Counted from the first letter of the stretch, positions 54,090 to 64,000 are shown. The stretch is DNA of 64,000 nt from Nostoc sp. JL33 (GCF_017114985.1 NZ_JABXKP010000038.1:76736-140735); one strand, 5' to 3'. Numbers and translations are program-made. Notes: generated from the sequence alone by a model not told the origin.

Positions 54090-57000
54090 ATGTTTAACCG
54101 CGCAACGGCTCTCACCTTATCAGAACTGAAGTTTGCGATCGCCCGTGATCCCCTGATAGTTAAACCGGATACGACGGTGATGGACGCGATCGCCCAAATG
54201 ATCAGCGTGCGGGCTAAATATAATACCACTAAAACTGCGGATGGGCAACTGGAGCAACTCTATCTAGAGGCACAATCAAACTGCCTGTTGGTAGTGGAAG
54301 ACGGACGTTTGCTAGGTATTTTCACAGAGGGGGACGTGGTGCGCCTGATTGCCCAGCAGCGTTCTCTGGAGAATCTAGCGATTCGGGGGGTGATGGTACA
54401 TCCTGTGATCACGCTGCATGAGTCTGCTTTTAGCGATTTATTTTTTGCGATTAATCTGCTCCAGCAGCATCAGATTCGCTATTTACCCATCCTGGATGAG
54501 CAAGATCGCCTGGCGGGGCTGGTGACTGATGAAAGCCTACGGCAAATCTCCCGCCCGATAGATATTTTGGGGTTACGGCTGGTGTCTGAGGTGATGACGA
54601 GTCAGGTGATTTGCGCCACGCCGGATAGTTCCATGCTAGCGATCGCTCAACTGATGGTAAAATACGGGGTTAGTTCGGTGATGATTGTGCAAACTAGCAG
54701 CCAAGCTGAACCCCTGCAAATTCCGGTGGGGATTGTTACCGAGCGAGATATTGTCCAGTTTCAGGGATTGGGTTTGAACCTAGAAACCTCTCTGGCAACC
54801 GCCCAATTGCAGCGTCAAATCGCAAACAATGCACTACATCGCTTGAATCAGGAGTTGGAAGGGAGGGTAAAACAACGGACTCAAGAACTCCAAGCGCGAG
54901 AGGCTCAACTGCGCGATCTCTTCGACAACGCCACCGATTTGATCCAAAGCGTTTCGCCCGACGGTCGGATTTTATTTGTGAATCGGGCATGGAAAGAAAC
55001 CTTGGGATACAACGATGCCGACCTGGAGCATTTGTCCATTTTCCAAATTATCCATCCCGATGACCTTGGGCATTTCCAGACAGCGATCCAAAGCCTATTT
55101 ACTGGCGCACTCAGTTTAGATATCGAAATCAGATTCCTGACCAAAGATGGCAGAGAAATCAGCGTCGAGGGGAATATCAATTGTCAGTTTCAAGATGAAC
55201 AGCCGATCGCCACGCGGGGAATCTTTCGGGACATTACCCAGCGCAAACAATCTGAAGCGCAACTCCATAAACTATCGCAGCGCCTCACCTTGTCCTTCAA
55301 ATCTGGGGGGATCGGCTGTTGGGACTGGGACATTGTAGAAAACACCATCCTTTGGGATGAGCGGATGTACGAACTGTATGGGTTCACCAAACCATCTGAT
55401 TCCGATGTCGTCTACGACATTTGGGCAAACAGGCTACATCACGATGACCGCACCCCCGCCGAAGCATTGATCCAGCAAGCCGTTTTAGGACAGGCAGAAT
55501 ACGATACCGAGTTTCGGGTCGTGCATCCCGATGGAAGTATTCACTTTATTAAAGCCTATGGGGTGGTGGTGCGAGATGCTCAGGGCAATCCCCAGAGCAT
55601 GATTGGGGTCAACTTTAATATTAGCGATGTCTACGACGAGCTTCGCTTACGCAAACAAGCCGAGAAAACCATTCGCCAACAGGTCGAACGAGAACAACTG
55701 CTGCGAGAAATCACCCAGAAGATTCGTCAATCCCTAGACCTCCAGACCATTTTCGACATCGCTTGTCAGGAAATCCGCTCAGTGATTCAGGCCGATCGGG
55801 TGGCTATTTTCAAATTTTATCCCGAATCCAACTTTGATGAGGGCGAATTTGTGGCTGAATCAGCCGTAGAAGGGTTTTCCTCAGTGGTGGCGATTCGAGT
55901 ACACGACCACTGCTTTGGCGAAAACTATTCATCCCTCTATGCCTTGGGTAGGTCTTATGTTGTCGATGATATTTATAACGGTGGGATGACAAGCTGCCAC
56001 ACTGACATCCTGGCTCAGTTTCAGGTGCGTGCCAATCTGATTATGCCCTTCCTCTGCGGTAATAAGTTGTGGGGCTTGCTGTGCATCCATCAATGTGCAA
56101 CAGCCCGCCACTGGCAGCAGTCTGAAATTGACTTTACCCAACAACTTGCCAACCAGTTAGCGATCGCCATTCAACAAGCGAATCTCTACGAGCAAATCCA
56201 GTCGGAACTGTTGGTGCGGCAGCAAGCCGAAGGGAGAATTGCCCTGGAATTGCGACGACAACACGCATTGGGGGCAATTATCCAAAAAATTCGCCAGTCG
56301 CTAGATATCAATGAGATCCTGGCAACGGTGACTCAGCAGGTGAAAGACGTGATGCACAGCGATCGCGTCATCGTCTTCCGGGTCTTTGCTGACGGCAGAA
56401 GTCAAATTGTGGAAGAAGCCTTATCTGGTGAGTTCCCCTCCCTGAAAGACCGCCACTGGGATAACGAAATGTGGTCTCCAGAAATCCTCGATTGCTACTG
56501 GCAGGGCAAACCCCGGATTGTCCCCGATGTGATGAATGATATTTGGACGGATTGCCTAGTGGAATACTCCATCGTTGGTCAAATCCAGTCCAAAATTGTC
56601 GCACCGATTTTACAAGACGTGCGAGGCAGCGAAACCCATCGCTGGGTTGCCCCGTGGGAAACTAACAAGCTCTGGGGGGTTTTGGTTGTCCATGCCTGCC
56701 AAGAAAAACGAGTCTGGAAAGACTCTGAAGCGCAACTCCTGCAACAAATTGCCAACCAATTGGCGATCGCGATTCAGCAAGCGAGTCTTTTTGAGCAATT
56801 ACAGCAAGAACTCGCAAAAGGACAGCAGGCAGAGGCAAAGTTAACCGAGAGCAATCAAGAACTCGCCCGCGCCACCCGCCTCAAGGACGAATTTCTGGCG
56901 AACATGAGCCACGAACTTCGCACCCCCCTCAACGCCATTTTGGGCATGACCGAAGGGCTACAAGAGGAAGTCTTTGGCATCGTCAACGAGCGACAACTCA

Positions 57001-58067
57001 AAGCCTTGCAAACCATTGAGGGTAGCGGCTCTCATTTGCTGGAGTTGATCAACGACATCCTCGATGTGGCAACAATTGAAGCCGGACAGATTAAACTGGA
57101 CTGCACCTCAGCTTCAGTGGCTGATCTGTGTCAATCCAGTCTGGCGTTTATCAAACAGCAGGCATTCCAAAAACGGATTAAGGTTGAAATCAAACTTCAG
57201 CTGAATCTACCTGACCTGCTCGTGGATCAACGCCGTATTCGGCAAGTGTTAATTAACCTGCTTAACAATGCGGTCAAATTTACCTCAGAGGGGGGACGCA
57301 TTATCCTAGAAGTTGCTCAACTTTCCCCCGACATCGCCACTACCGATTCCTTTGGGCAACACTTTTTGCGAATTGCCGTGAACGATACAGGCATCGGCAT
57401 CTCGCCAGAGAATATCAAACAACTATTTCAGCCCTTCGTCCAAATCGATAGCGCCCTGAACCGTCAATATCCGGGTACAGGCTTGGGATTGGCATTGGTG
57501 AAGCGAATTGTCGAACTCCACGGCGGTAGGGTGGGGCTAACCAGTCAACTGGATGTGGGCAGTTGCTTCACGATTGAGTTACCGTGTACTCCCGGTTCTC
57601 CCTTCTCGCCGGAATTGACGGCAGATAATCAACCCTCTGCTACTCTCAAACTGGATTTCCCTCCTGCCAATGAAACCGCAAGCCTTGCCCCCCTGATCTT
57701 GCTAGCAGAAGATAACCAAGCCAATATCAGTACAGTTTCTAGCTACCTCGGTGCTAAGGGCTATCGCATTCTGTTAGCAACAAATGGTCAAGAAGCAATC
57801 GACCTGGCCACAACTCACCAGCCTGACTTGATTTTGATGGATATCCAAATGTCGGGAATGGACGGTCTAGAGGCAATGAGACAGATTCGCCTCAATCCTA
57901 ACTTGATTGATATTCCCATCCTTGCGTTGACGGCGTTAGCGATGACGGGCGATCGCGATCGCTGTTTAGAAGCAGGAGCCAACGAGTACCTAACTAAACC
58001 CGTGAAACTCAAGCAACTGGCCACCACGATTCAACAGCTTTTAGTTGCAACAAAGGCTAACAAATGA
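54090..58067 (+). CDS. Hybrid histidine kinase with CBS, PAS and bilin-type (CBCR) GAF domains
   Basis: A 1325-residue cytoplasmic kinase. In order: four CBS units in two pairs (about 10-235), a short coiled coil, PAS (about 285-395), a second PAS with PAC (about 405-520), GAF1 (about 545-705), GAF2 (about 730-905), HisKA with H in M-S-H-E-L-R-T-P (near 940), HATPase (about 1045-1165) and a receiver (about 1205-1320, D-L-I-L-M-D-I). GAF1 has D606-H-C608-F and C636-H637, the two-cysteine layout of DXCF cyanobacteriochromes, so it should carry a bilin. GAF2 keeps cysteines at 802 and 822. The stop overlaps the next gene (ATGA). Confidence 0.92.
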   Translation: MFNRATALTLSELKFAIARDPLIVKPDTTVMDAIAQMISVRAKYNTTKTADGQLEQLYLEAQSNCLLVVEDGRLLGIFTEGDVVRLIAQQRSLENLAIRGVMVHPVITLHESAFSDLFFAINLLQQHQIRYLPILDEQDRLAGLVTDESLRQISRPIDILGLRLVSEVMTSQVICATPDSSMLAIAQLMVKYGVSSVMIVQTSSQAEPLQIPVGIVTERDIVQFQGLGLNLETSLATAQLQRQIANNALHRLNQELEGRVKQRTQELQAREAQLRDLFDNATDLIQSVSPDGRILFVNRAWKETLGYNDADLEHLSIFQIIHPDDLGHFQTAIQSLFTGALSLDIEIRFLTKDGREISVEGNINCQFQDEQPIATRGIFRDITQRKQSEAQLHKLSQRLTLSFKSGGIGCWDWDIVENTILWDERMYELYGFTKPSDSDVVYDIWANRLHHDDRTPAEALIQQAVLGQAEYDTEFRVVHPDGSIHFIKAYGVVVRDAQGNPQSMIGVNFNISDVYDELRLRKQAEKTIRQQVEREQLLREITQKIRQSLDLQTIFDIACQEIRSVIQADRVAIFKFYPESNFDEGEFVAESAVEGFSSVVAIRVHDHCFGENYSSLYALGRSYVVDDIYNGGMTSCHTDILAQFQVRANLIMPFLCGNKLWGLLCIHQCATARHWQQSEIDFTQQLANQLAIAIQQANLYEQIQSELLVRQQAEGRIALELRRQHALGAIIQKIRQSLDINEILATVTQQVKDVMHSDRVIVFRVFADGRSQIVEEALSGEFPSLKDRHWDNEMWSPEILDCYWQGKPRIVPDVMNDIWTDCLVEYSIVGQIQSKIVAPILQDVRGSETHRWVAPWETNKLWGVLVVHACQEKRVWKDSEAQLLQQIANQLAIAIQQASLFEQLQQELAKGQQAEAKLTESNQELARATRLKDEFLANMSHELRTPLNAILGMTEGLQEEVFGIVNERQLKALQTIEGSGSHLLELINDILDVATIEAGQIKLDCTSASVADLCQSSLAFIKQQAFQKRIKVEIKLQLNLPDLLVDQRRIRQVLINLLNNAVKFTSEGGRIILEVAQLSPDIATTDSFGQHFLRIAVNDTGIGISPENIKQLFQPFVQIDSALNRQYPGTGLGLALVKRIVELHGGRVGLTSQLDVGSCFTIELPCTPGSPFSPELTADNQPSATLKLDFPPANETASLAPLILLAEDNQANISTVSSYLGAKGYRILLATNGQEAIDLATTHQPDLILMDIQMSGMDGLEAMRQIRLNPNLIDIPILALTALAMTGDRDRCLEAGANEYLTKPVKLKQLATTIQQLLVATKANK

Positions 58068-59236
58068 ATATGCCCTCTATTTTAGTAGTTGACGATCAAC
58101 CCAATAACTTTGATGTGATTGAAACCCTCTTAAGTAAGCAAAATTATCTGCTGCACTACTCTGCCAGTGGTCAAGAGGCGATCGCATCCCTCAACTTATT
58201 TCAGCCAGATGTGATTTTGCTAGACCTAATGATGCCGGGAATGGATGGGATAGAAGTTTGCCAGCAAATTAAAGCTATGCCGCAATGGCAGCCAGTTCCG
58301 ATCATCATGGTGACGGCTCTCACCGCCAAAGAAGACCTGGCTCGCTGCCTAAAATCAGGTGCAGACGACTTCATTAGTAAACCCGTCAATGCTGTCGAAT
58401 TGCGGGCACGCATTCATTCAATGCTGAGGATTAAGCAACAGTACGACAACATCCAAACTTTAGCGAATATCCAAGTAAGTACCATCAAAGTCTTGGAAAG
58501 CACACTCAATGAACTGCGCGGCAACTTGGTTTCTAGTTTACCCCATGAACTCAATACACCACTAAATGGCATTGTCGGAACCATCAGCCTACTGATCGAA
58601 GATATTGACAACATGGATTCTGCCGAAATCCGTGAACTTTTAGGCATGGCAGATCAATCCGTCCGTCGCCTAGAAAAATTAACCAAACAATTCTTGATCT
58701 ATTTAGAACTAGAGTTATCAACACACCAGCAGCAAAACATCGAACCTCAGTCAACTCACTTTTCAATGGCAGCGATTGAAGCGGCTTTGCAATCTCATAC
58801 TCAAAGTGTTGATCGCAGCAACGATTTCATCTTTGCAATTGAAGAGGCTGATGTGTCAATATCGGATCGATATCTAGGGATTATCCTCCATGAATTAGTT
58901 AGTAATGCGCTCAAATTCTCCCAGACTGGGACAGCAATTAAGATCAGTAGTCAGGTGGTAGCAGGAATGCTAAATGTCTCCGTCCATGATTTCGGACGGG
59001 GCATGACAGAAGAACAGATATCTAAAATCGGTGCTTTCATGCAGTTTGAACGCAAAACCTACGAACAGCAGGGCACAGGCATGGGCTTAAAGCTTGTCCA
59101 AAAAATCGTTGAACGTTGTGGTGGGCAGTTCTCAATCTCAAGTGTCTATCAGCAGGAAACAACGGTACATATTGGAATGGCACGCTTAAAAAGCCGAAAC
59201 ACCTGTGATTTAAGCAGTTTGCAATTGCTAACATAA
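58064..59236 (+). CDS. Receiver-histidine kinase hybrid
   Basis: A 390-residue protein starting with a receiver domain (about 5-120; D-V-I-L-L-D-L-M-M-P-G-M-D-G with the phospho-aspartate, T-A and K of S-K-P), then a short coiled coil, a HisKA with H in L-P-H-E-L-N-T-P-L-N near residue 165, and a HATPase with the N-box S-N-A-L-K-F and G-T-G-M-G-L-K. The start overlaps the stop of the large kinase, so the two proteins are made together and probably exchange phosphate: the first kinase to this receiver, which then controls this second kinase. No DNA-binding output domain is present. Confidence 0.92.
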   Translation: MNMPSILVVDDQPNNFDVIETLLSKQNYLLHYSASGQEAIASLNLFQPDVILLDLMMPGMDGIEVCQQIKAMPQWQPVPIIMVTALTAKEDLARCLKSGADDFISKPVNAVELRARIHSMLRIKQQYDNIQTLANIQVSTIKVLESTLNELRGNLVSSLPHELNTPLNGIVGTISLLIEDIDNMDSAEIRELLGMADQSVRRLEKLTKQFLIYLELELSTHQQQNIEPQSTHFSMAAIEAALQSHTQSVDRSNDFIFAIEEADVSISDRYLGIILHELVSNALKFSQTGTAIKISSQVVAGMLNVSVHDFGRGMTEEQISKIGAFMQFERKTYEQQGTGMGLKLVQKIVERCGGQFSISSVYQQETTVHIGMARLKSRNTCDLSSLQLLT

Positions 59237-59643
59237 TTCATACCGGGGTTTATTTCAGTATTAAAACGGAAACAACATAAATTCACTTTCTGAAATTCCG
59301 CAATTGCCACCAAGACAATTGTAAAAACACAGTGTAGCCTTTAACTAGAAAAACAGTATCAGGTAGTTCCTAGACAAAATGCCAACTATTGTCACTAAAC
59401 TTTTATAATATTTTGTTGTTCTTATGGCTCCAAAACACACCAAAATTCAATTTCCCCTTTGGCAGTATCTCAACCAGCCTTTATTTAGTCACGATACTAA
59501 ATTAGTATGGAATCCCCAACGCTTTGCATTGATCTGGCATCTTCAACTTCTAGAACGCTGCTGGAGTAAAGAATGTGATGCCAAAGGCTCTCAACAGCAT
59601 TAGATATCTCAAAAGCTGCTGCACTCAACTAAAAGCTGGCAAA
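59237..59643. other. Gap with a possible small gene
   Basis: 407 bases. It contains a 59-codon open frame at 59424-59603 (listed separately) and AT-rich sequence before it. Confidence 0.5.
59424..59603 (+). CDS. Possible small protein (59 residues)
   Basis: An open frame of 59 codons starting M-A-P-K-H-T-K-I-Q-F-P-L-W-Q-Y-L. The sequence is rich in tryptophan and leucine and looks protein-like (W-N-P-Q-R-F-A-L-I-W-H-L-Q-L-L-E-R-C-W), unlike random translation. There is no clear ribosome site. I do not recognise a family; it could also be the end of a decayed gene. Confidence 0.42.
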   Translation: MAPKHTKIQFPLWQYLNQPLFSHDTKLVWNPQRFALIWHLQLLERCWSKECDAKGSQQH

Positions 59644-60936
59644 CTAAGCTTCGTCTACAGACCGGGGCTTTTTGCCGTCAAGTAAAGCACTGACAGTCAT
59701 ATCTCCCATGACATTAATCGCAGTGCGGCAGCGATCCAAAAACCAGTCTACAGTAACTAGCAAAGCGATGTACTGGGTAGGTAAGCCTACAGAAGTAAAC
59801 ACCAGTGTCATCGTTACCAGTCCAGCATTAGGAATATTCGCCGCACCTACGGATGCAAAAATCGAGGTAAGGATGACAATTAACTGCTGTGTCAGACTTA
59901 GATGTTGCCCAATTAGTTGGGAAATATACAACGCAGACATTGCTTCATAGAGGGCAGTACCATCATTATTGAAATTTGCCCCTACTAATGCCCCCAAGGC
60001 AGCAGAAGATTCCCTTAAACCGACTTTTGTTTGCAAAACCTCAAAGGTTACGGGCATTGCCGCCGCAGAAGAAGAAGTTGAGAAAGCTGTCAAAAAAGCA
60101 TCAGAACCGCCAGCAAGGAATTTTAGCGGGTGTACCCAAGAGCCAAATTTTACTCTGATCAGGTAGTAGCACGCTTGTAATGCCAGTGCTAACAGCACCG
60201 CCAGGATAAATGCACCCAAAGATTTAAATGGTGCAAAGCCCTGCATAGCAATAGTTTTAGCTACAATCCCAAAGACTGCCAAAGGCACTAACGCAATTAC
60301 CCAGTTGAGGATGCGGACTACCGCCTCAAATAGAATCCCGATGATATCCTCTATCGGCTGGTATGCGTTCTTACCTTTGGCAATTTGTTCAGATTTTAAT
60401 GCCCGCAGGACGATGCCAAAACTCAGGGCAATCACAATTAGTTGGATGACATTATTATCAACTAATGGCTTCAGGACAGCTTCCGGTACAGCATCTTTGA
60501 GTATTCCCCAAGGGTCAAGACTCTGAGGAGCTATTTCTGTACTTGTTGAGGTGGGTACATTGCCCCAAGTCCCCGGATGCAGCACATTTGCTACCAAAAG
60601 CCCGACTAAAATAGCTACGGTGGTGTTGGTTAAAAGTAGCACTGCCAGCCGCCGTCCGGCTGTACCAGGGATGTCGGTAGTCATCAAAGTATGCAGCACC
60701 GCTACCAGAATCAGGGGTGTAGCCAAGGCGCGGAGAGCTTTTAACACCAATTCAGCTGGAATTGCTAAATTGTTAATTAAGACGGCATTGCTGGGATTAG
60801 GATTCCCCGCACCAAGGGCAATTCCGACGCTGATTGCGGCTACTAAGGCGATGACAATTTGTAACGTGAGAGGGATACGCTGCCACCAAGGGCTAGCTTT
60901 GGTTGCAGGCGAAGTAGTGTTCTCTGTTTGACTCAT
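59644..60936 (-). CDS. Sodium:dicarboxylate/amino-acid symporter (DAACS family)
   Basis: A 430-residue membrane transporter of the DctA/GltP family, which imports glutamate, aspartate or C4-dicarboxylates with Na+ or H+. It has about eight membrane helices and two re-entrant loops. The serine-rich loop F-S-T-S-S-S-A-A-A-M-P-V near 275-286 and the substrate-binding N-x-D-G-T near 313-317 (F-N-N-D-G-T-A) match the family, as does D-R-C-R-T-A-I-N-V near 400-408. The substrate among the acidic ones is not decided. It is transcribed towards the kinase genes and away from dnaE. Confidence 0.93.
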   Translation of the reverse strand: MSQTENTTSPATKASPWWQRIPLTLQIVIALVAAISVGIALGAGNPNPSNAVLINNLAIPAELVLKALRALATPLILVAVLHTLMTTDIPGTAGRRLAVLLLTNTTVAILVGLLVANVLHPGTWGNVPTSTSTEIAPQSLDPWGILKDAVPEAVLKPLVDNNVIQLIVIALSFGIVLRALKSEQIAKGKNAYQPIEDIIGILFEAVVRILNWVIALVPLAVFGIVAKTIAMQGFAPFKSLGAFILAVLLALALQACYYLIRVKFGSWVHPLKFLAGGSDAFLTAFSTSSSAAAMPVTFEVLQTKVGLRESSAALGALVGANFNNDGTALYEAMSALYISQLIGQHLSLTQQLIVILTSIFASVGAANIPNAGLVTMTLVFTSVGLPTQYIALLVTVDWFLDRCRTAINVMGDMTVSALLDGKKPRSVDEA

Positions 60937-61158
60937 GCTAAATGCTGGTAACTAATGTAACTATTAAAACTTCACTTTCGGAAGTGAAAATTTCGCAAAC
61001 AAGTTAATCTAAGACTCCGTTGCTTTGCAAAATCTAGCTCGAAAGGGTATACCACAAGGTAAGCCCCTAATCAGCTGATTAGCATTGAAACTGTATACTA
61101 TCAGTAGCTCTAATGCTTGCGGTAGCTGTATTTGTTTATTTTGAATTTTGAATTGCTT

Positions 61159-63789
61159 ATGTCCTTTGTCCCTTTACATATTCACAGTGACTACAGTCTA
61201 CTTGATGGGGCTAGTCAGCTACCAGAGTTGGTGGATCAAGCGATCGCACTGGGGATGAAAGCGATCGCCCTTACCGATCATGGTGTCATGTATGGCGCAG
61301 TTGAATTGATCAAAATCTGCCGTAGTCATAATATTAAGGCGATTATCGGCAATGAAATGTATATCATTAACGGCGATATTGAGAAACAAGAACGCCGCCC
61401 AAAATATCATCAAGTCGTTTTAGCTAAAAATACCAAAGGTTACAAAAATTTAGTCAAATTAACTACAATTTCTCACCTTAAAGGTGTTCAAGGCAAAGGA
61501 ATTTTTTCTCGTCCTTGTATTAATAAAGATTTACTAAAACAATATCATGAAGGCTTGATTGTCACCAGTGCTTGCTTGGGTGGAGAAATTCCCCAAGCGA
61601 TTCTCAGTAATAGACCAGATGCAGCCCGGAAAGTTGCCCAATGGTATAAAGATGTATTTGGTGATGATTATTATCTAGAAATTCAAGACCACGGTTCCCA
61701 AGAAGACCGAATTGTGAATGTTGAAATCGTCAAAATTGCGCGGGAGCTAGGTATTAAAATTGTTGCCACTAATGATTCGCATTTTATATCTTGTTTTGAC
61801 GTTGAAGCCCACGATGCGTTGCTATGTATTCAAACTGGCAAATTAATTGTTGAAGATAAGCGGATGCGTTATAGCGGCACAGAGTATCTCAAATCTGGTG
61901 AGGAGATGCAGCAGCTATTTCGTGACCATTTACCGGATGATGTGATTGCAGATGCGATCGCCACTACTGAAGAAGTCTCTGATAAAGTCGAGCCTTACCA
62001 TATTATGGGTGAGCCTCAGATTCCTACACCCCCGATTCCCTCCGGTCATACTGCTGACACTTACGCCGAAGATGTTGCATGGAGTGGACTTTTAGAACGA
62101 TTAAATCGCAAATCTCGTCATGAAGTCGATTCCGTCTATAAAGAAAGATTGGAATACGAACTGAAAATGATTCAGCAGATGGGTTTTTCCAAATACTTTC
62201 TAGTTGTCTGGGACTACATCAAATTTGCTAGAGATAATAACATTCCTGTGGGGCCCGGTCGGGGTTCGGCGGCTGGTTCATTAGTTGCTTATGCAATGCG
62301 AATTACTAATATTGACCCTGTGCATCATGGGTTACTATTTGAACGTTTTCTGAACCCAGAACGTAAATCCATGCCTGATATTGATACAGATTTCTGTATT
62401 GAACAACGAGATAAAGTTATTGAATATGTCACTGAAAAATATGGTGCAGATAGAGTTGCCCAAATTATTACTTTTAACCGCCTAACTTCTAAAGCCGTTT
62501 TAAAAGATGTCGCCAGAGTATTAAACATTCCCTATGGGGAAGCTGACAAAATGGCGAAATTAATTCCTGTAGTGCGGGGGAAACCAACGAAACTCAAGGT
62601 GATGATTTCTAATGAAACCCCAGAACCAGAGTTTAAAAATAAATATGATAAAGAACCTCATGTTCGCCATTGGCTTGATATGGCAATGCGAATTGAAGGA
62701 ACTAATAAAACCTTTGGTGTTCATGCAGCAGGTGTGGTAATTTCTGCCGATCCACTTGATGAAATTGTGCCGCTACAGAAGAATAATGACGGTTCCGTGA
62801 TTACCCAGTATTTCATGGAAGACCTGGAATCAATGGGTTTGTTAAAAATGGATTTTCTGGGTTTACGGAACCTGACGCTGATTCAAAGAACCGTTGATTT
62901 AATTCAAGAAACTAAAGGATATCGAATTGATCCTGATGAAATTCCCCGCCAGGAAAGAAAAGCCCAGAAGATATTAGCGAAAGGTGAACATAGCACTCTA
63001 CCAAAAGATGTCCAAAAAACTTATGAATTACTAGAAGCAGGCGAGTTAGAAGGGATATTTCAATTAGAATCTTCTGGGATGCGTCAGATAGTGCGAGATT
63101 TGAAGCCTTCTAATATAGAAGATATTTCTTCGATTTTGGCACTTTATCGACCGGGGCCATTAGATGCGGGACTGATTCCGAAATTTATTAACCGCAAACA
63201 CGGGCGAGAAAAGATTGATTATCAGCACGCCATTCTAGAACCAATATTAGACGAAACTTATGGAATTATGGTCTATCAAGAGCAAATCATGAAAATTGCT
63301 CAGGATATGGCTGGATATTCTTTAGGACAAGCTGACTTGCTGCGTCGGGCGATGGGTAAAAAGAAAGTTTCTGAGATGCAAAAGCAGCGAGAAAAATTCG
63401 TGGATGGTGCAGCTAAAAATGGCGTTCAGAAAAAAGTTGCGGATGAATTATTTGAGCAAATGTTGAAGTTTGCTGAATATTGTTTAAGCTATGATACGGA
63501 AATATTGACAGTAGAATATGGATTGTTGCCGATTGGGAAAATTGTAGAAAAACGCATTGAATGTACTGTGTACAGCGTTGATAATAATGGAAATATTTAC
63601 ACGCAACCTGTGGCACAGTGGCACGATCGCGGACAACAAGAGGTGTTTGAGTATTGTTTGGAAGATGGTTCAATAATTCGGGCAACAAAAGACCATAAAT
63701 TTATGACTGTTGATGGTCAAATGTTGCCAATTGATGAAATATTTGAACGGGAATTGGATTTGATGCGGGTTGAGGGTTTGCCGGAATGA
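61159..63789 (+). CDS. dnaE: DNA polymerase III alpha subunit, N-terminal part with split DnaE intein-N
   Basis: The first part of the replicative polymerase, cut within the gene. From the ATG at 61159 ([13 protein letters not shown]) it has the PHP domain (about 1-270), then the polymerase core with catalytic D-I-D-T-D-F near 408-413. The extein ends at Y774 (K-F-A-E-Y) and the intein-N starts at C775 (C-L-S-Y-D-T-E-I), 102 residues, ending at the gene stop. The C-half must be encoded elsewhere; the two products splice in trans to full DnaE. From memory, the intein differs from that of N. punctiforme at only about six sites. The earlier start at 61132 is less likely. Confidence 0.97.
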   Translation: MSFVPLHIHSDYSLLDGASQLPELVDQAIALGMKAIALTDHGVMYGAVELIKICRSHNIKAIIGNEMYIINGDIEKQERRPKYHQVVLAKNTKGYKNLVKLTTISHLKGVQGKGIFSRPCINKDLLKQYHEGLIVTSACLGGEIPQAILSNRPDAARKVAQWYKDVFGDDYYLEIQDHGSQEDRIVNVEIVKIARELGIKIVATNDSHFISCFDVEAHDALLCIQTGKLIVEDKRMRYSGTEYLKSGEEMQQLFRDHLPDDVIADAIATTEEVSDKVEPYHIMGEPQIPTPPIPSGHTADTYAEDVAWSGLLERLNRKSRHEVDSVYKERLEYELKMIQQMGFSKYFLVVWDYIKFARDNNIPVGPGRGSAAGSLVAYAMRITNIDPVHHGLLFERFLNPERKSMPDIDTDFCIEQRDKVIEYVTEKYGADRVAQIITFNRLTSKAVLKDVARVLNIPYGEADKMAKLIPVVRGKPTKLKVMISNETPEPEFKNKYDKEPHVRHWLDMAMRIEGTNKTFGVHAAGVVISADPLDEIVPLQKNNDGSVITQYFMEDLESMGLLKMDFLGLRNLTLIQRTVDLIQETKGYRIDPDEIPRQERKAQKILAKGEHSTLPKDVQKTYELLEAGELEGIFQLESSGMRQIVRDLKPSNIEDISSILALYRPGPLDAGLIPKFINRKHGREKIDYQHAILEPILDETYGIMVYQEQIMKIAQDMAGYSLGQADLLRRAMGKKKVSEMQKQREKFVDGAAKNGVQKKVADELFEQMLKFAEYCLSYDTEILTVEYGLLPIGKIVEKRIECTVYSVDNNGNIYTQPVAQWHDRGQQEVFEYCLEDGSIIRATKDHKFMTVDGQMLPIDEIFERELDLMRVEGLPE

Positions 63790-63920
63790 CAAATGACAGG
63801 GGCGATCGCTTAAGCGTTTTGCGAGAATTTGAGGCATTTGGGCGGAGTGTAGAAATTTGGCGATCGCGAAGAAAATAAGGTAGTCAGGAACGCTGACTTA
63901 GAACTCTATACCAGTGAATT

Positions 63921-63964
63921 GGTTGCGGAGTGCAACCCAATGACACATTGATTTTCTTTTTTAT
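63921..63964 (+). terminator. Hairpins with T-run after dnaE-N
   Basis: GGTTGC / GCAACC hairpin (63921-63937), then CAATG-ACA-CATTG (63938-63950) followed by ATTTTCTTTTTT. A plausible terminator about 130 bases after the dnaE stop. The final 36 bases show no feature. Confidence 0.55.
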
Positions 63965-64000
63965 ACCTATAGGCTAGAAGCATGGGGCTAGATTTAGTGA

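Overview
The window is chromosomal DNA from a filamentous, heterocyst-type cyanobacterium close to Nostoc. The evidence is a complete allophycocyanin core operon (apcE, apcA, apcB, apcC), a cytochrome b6f small subunit (petL), a flavodiiron Flv3/Flv1 pair, a dnaE gene cut by a split intein whose N-half looks nearly identical to the Nostoc punctiforme one as I remember it, the HIP1 octamer GCGATCGC scattered throughout, and the short tandem and palindromic repeats typical of Nostoc. No phage, transposase, CRISPR array or rRNA was seen. Three tRNAs are present: Gln(TTG), Leu(CAA) and Leu(CAG).

Layout. 1-3.3 kb: an xisH-xisI pair lying between two copies of the first codons of a methyltransferase gene, a short-chain dehydrogenase broken by a TGA, a ComB-like phosphatase and a secreted protein. 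3.3-9.9 kb: the phycobilisome core operon, with a tandem duplication of the apcE 3' end and a decayed oxidase gene behind apcC. 10.2-12.3 kb: an H-NOX haem sensor and its histidine kinase. 12.8-17.6 kb: ftsW, a methyltransferase and two conserved cyanobacterial proteins of unknown function. 17.8-22 kb: tRNA-Gln and three glycosyltransferases (two GT4, one WecG/TagA). 22.9-29.4 kb: tRNA-Leu, an FMN-dependent 2-hydroxy-acid oxidase, a PD-(D/E)XK-like protein, an M48 protease, murA (probably starting at ATT), a second tRNA-Leu and a TrmH-family RNA methyltransferase.

29.7-38.3 kb: a glutathione transferase followed by a CmcJ-type oxidoreductase, small proteins, a Uma2 nuclease, aroB, petL, bioB, an acetyltransferase and a SMI1/KNR4 protein. 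38.4-49.3 kb: selO, an ABC exporter, an antitoxin with a frameshifted PIN toxin, a PRC-barrel protein, smc, a DUF433/DUF5615 pair and a broken HsdR-N-like gene. 49.8-59.3 kb: flv3, flv1, a 21-bp tandem repeat, and two overlapping sensor-kinase genes, the first with a DXCF-type bilin-binding GAF domain. 59.6-63.8 kb: a dicarboxylate/amino-acid symporter and the N-terminal half of dnaE.

How it fits together. The apc operon builds the light-harvesting core, Flv3/Flv1 removes excess electrons to O2, and the GAF-containing kinase is a candidate light sensor. H-NOX with its kinase is a candidate NO/O2 sensor. Two themes stand out. One is slow gene decay by single events (TGA codons in the dehydrogenase and HsdR-like genes, a one-base deletion in the PIN toxin). 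The other is repeat sequences lodged in coding regions (aroB, three sites in smc) as well as in the gaps.
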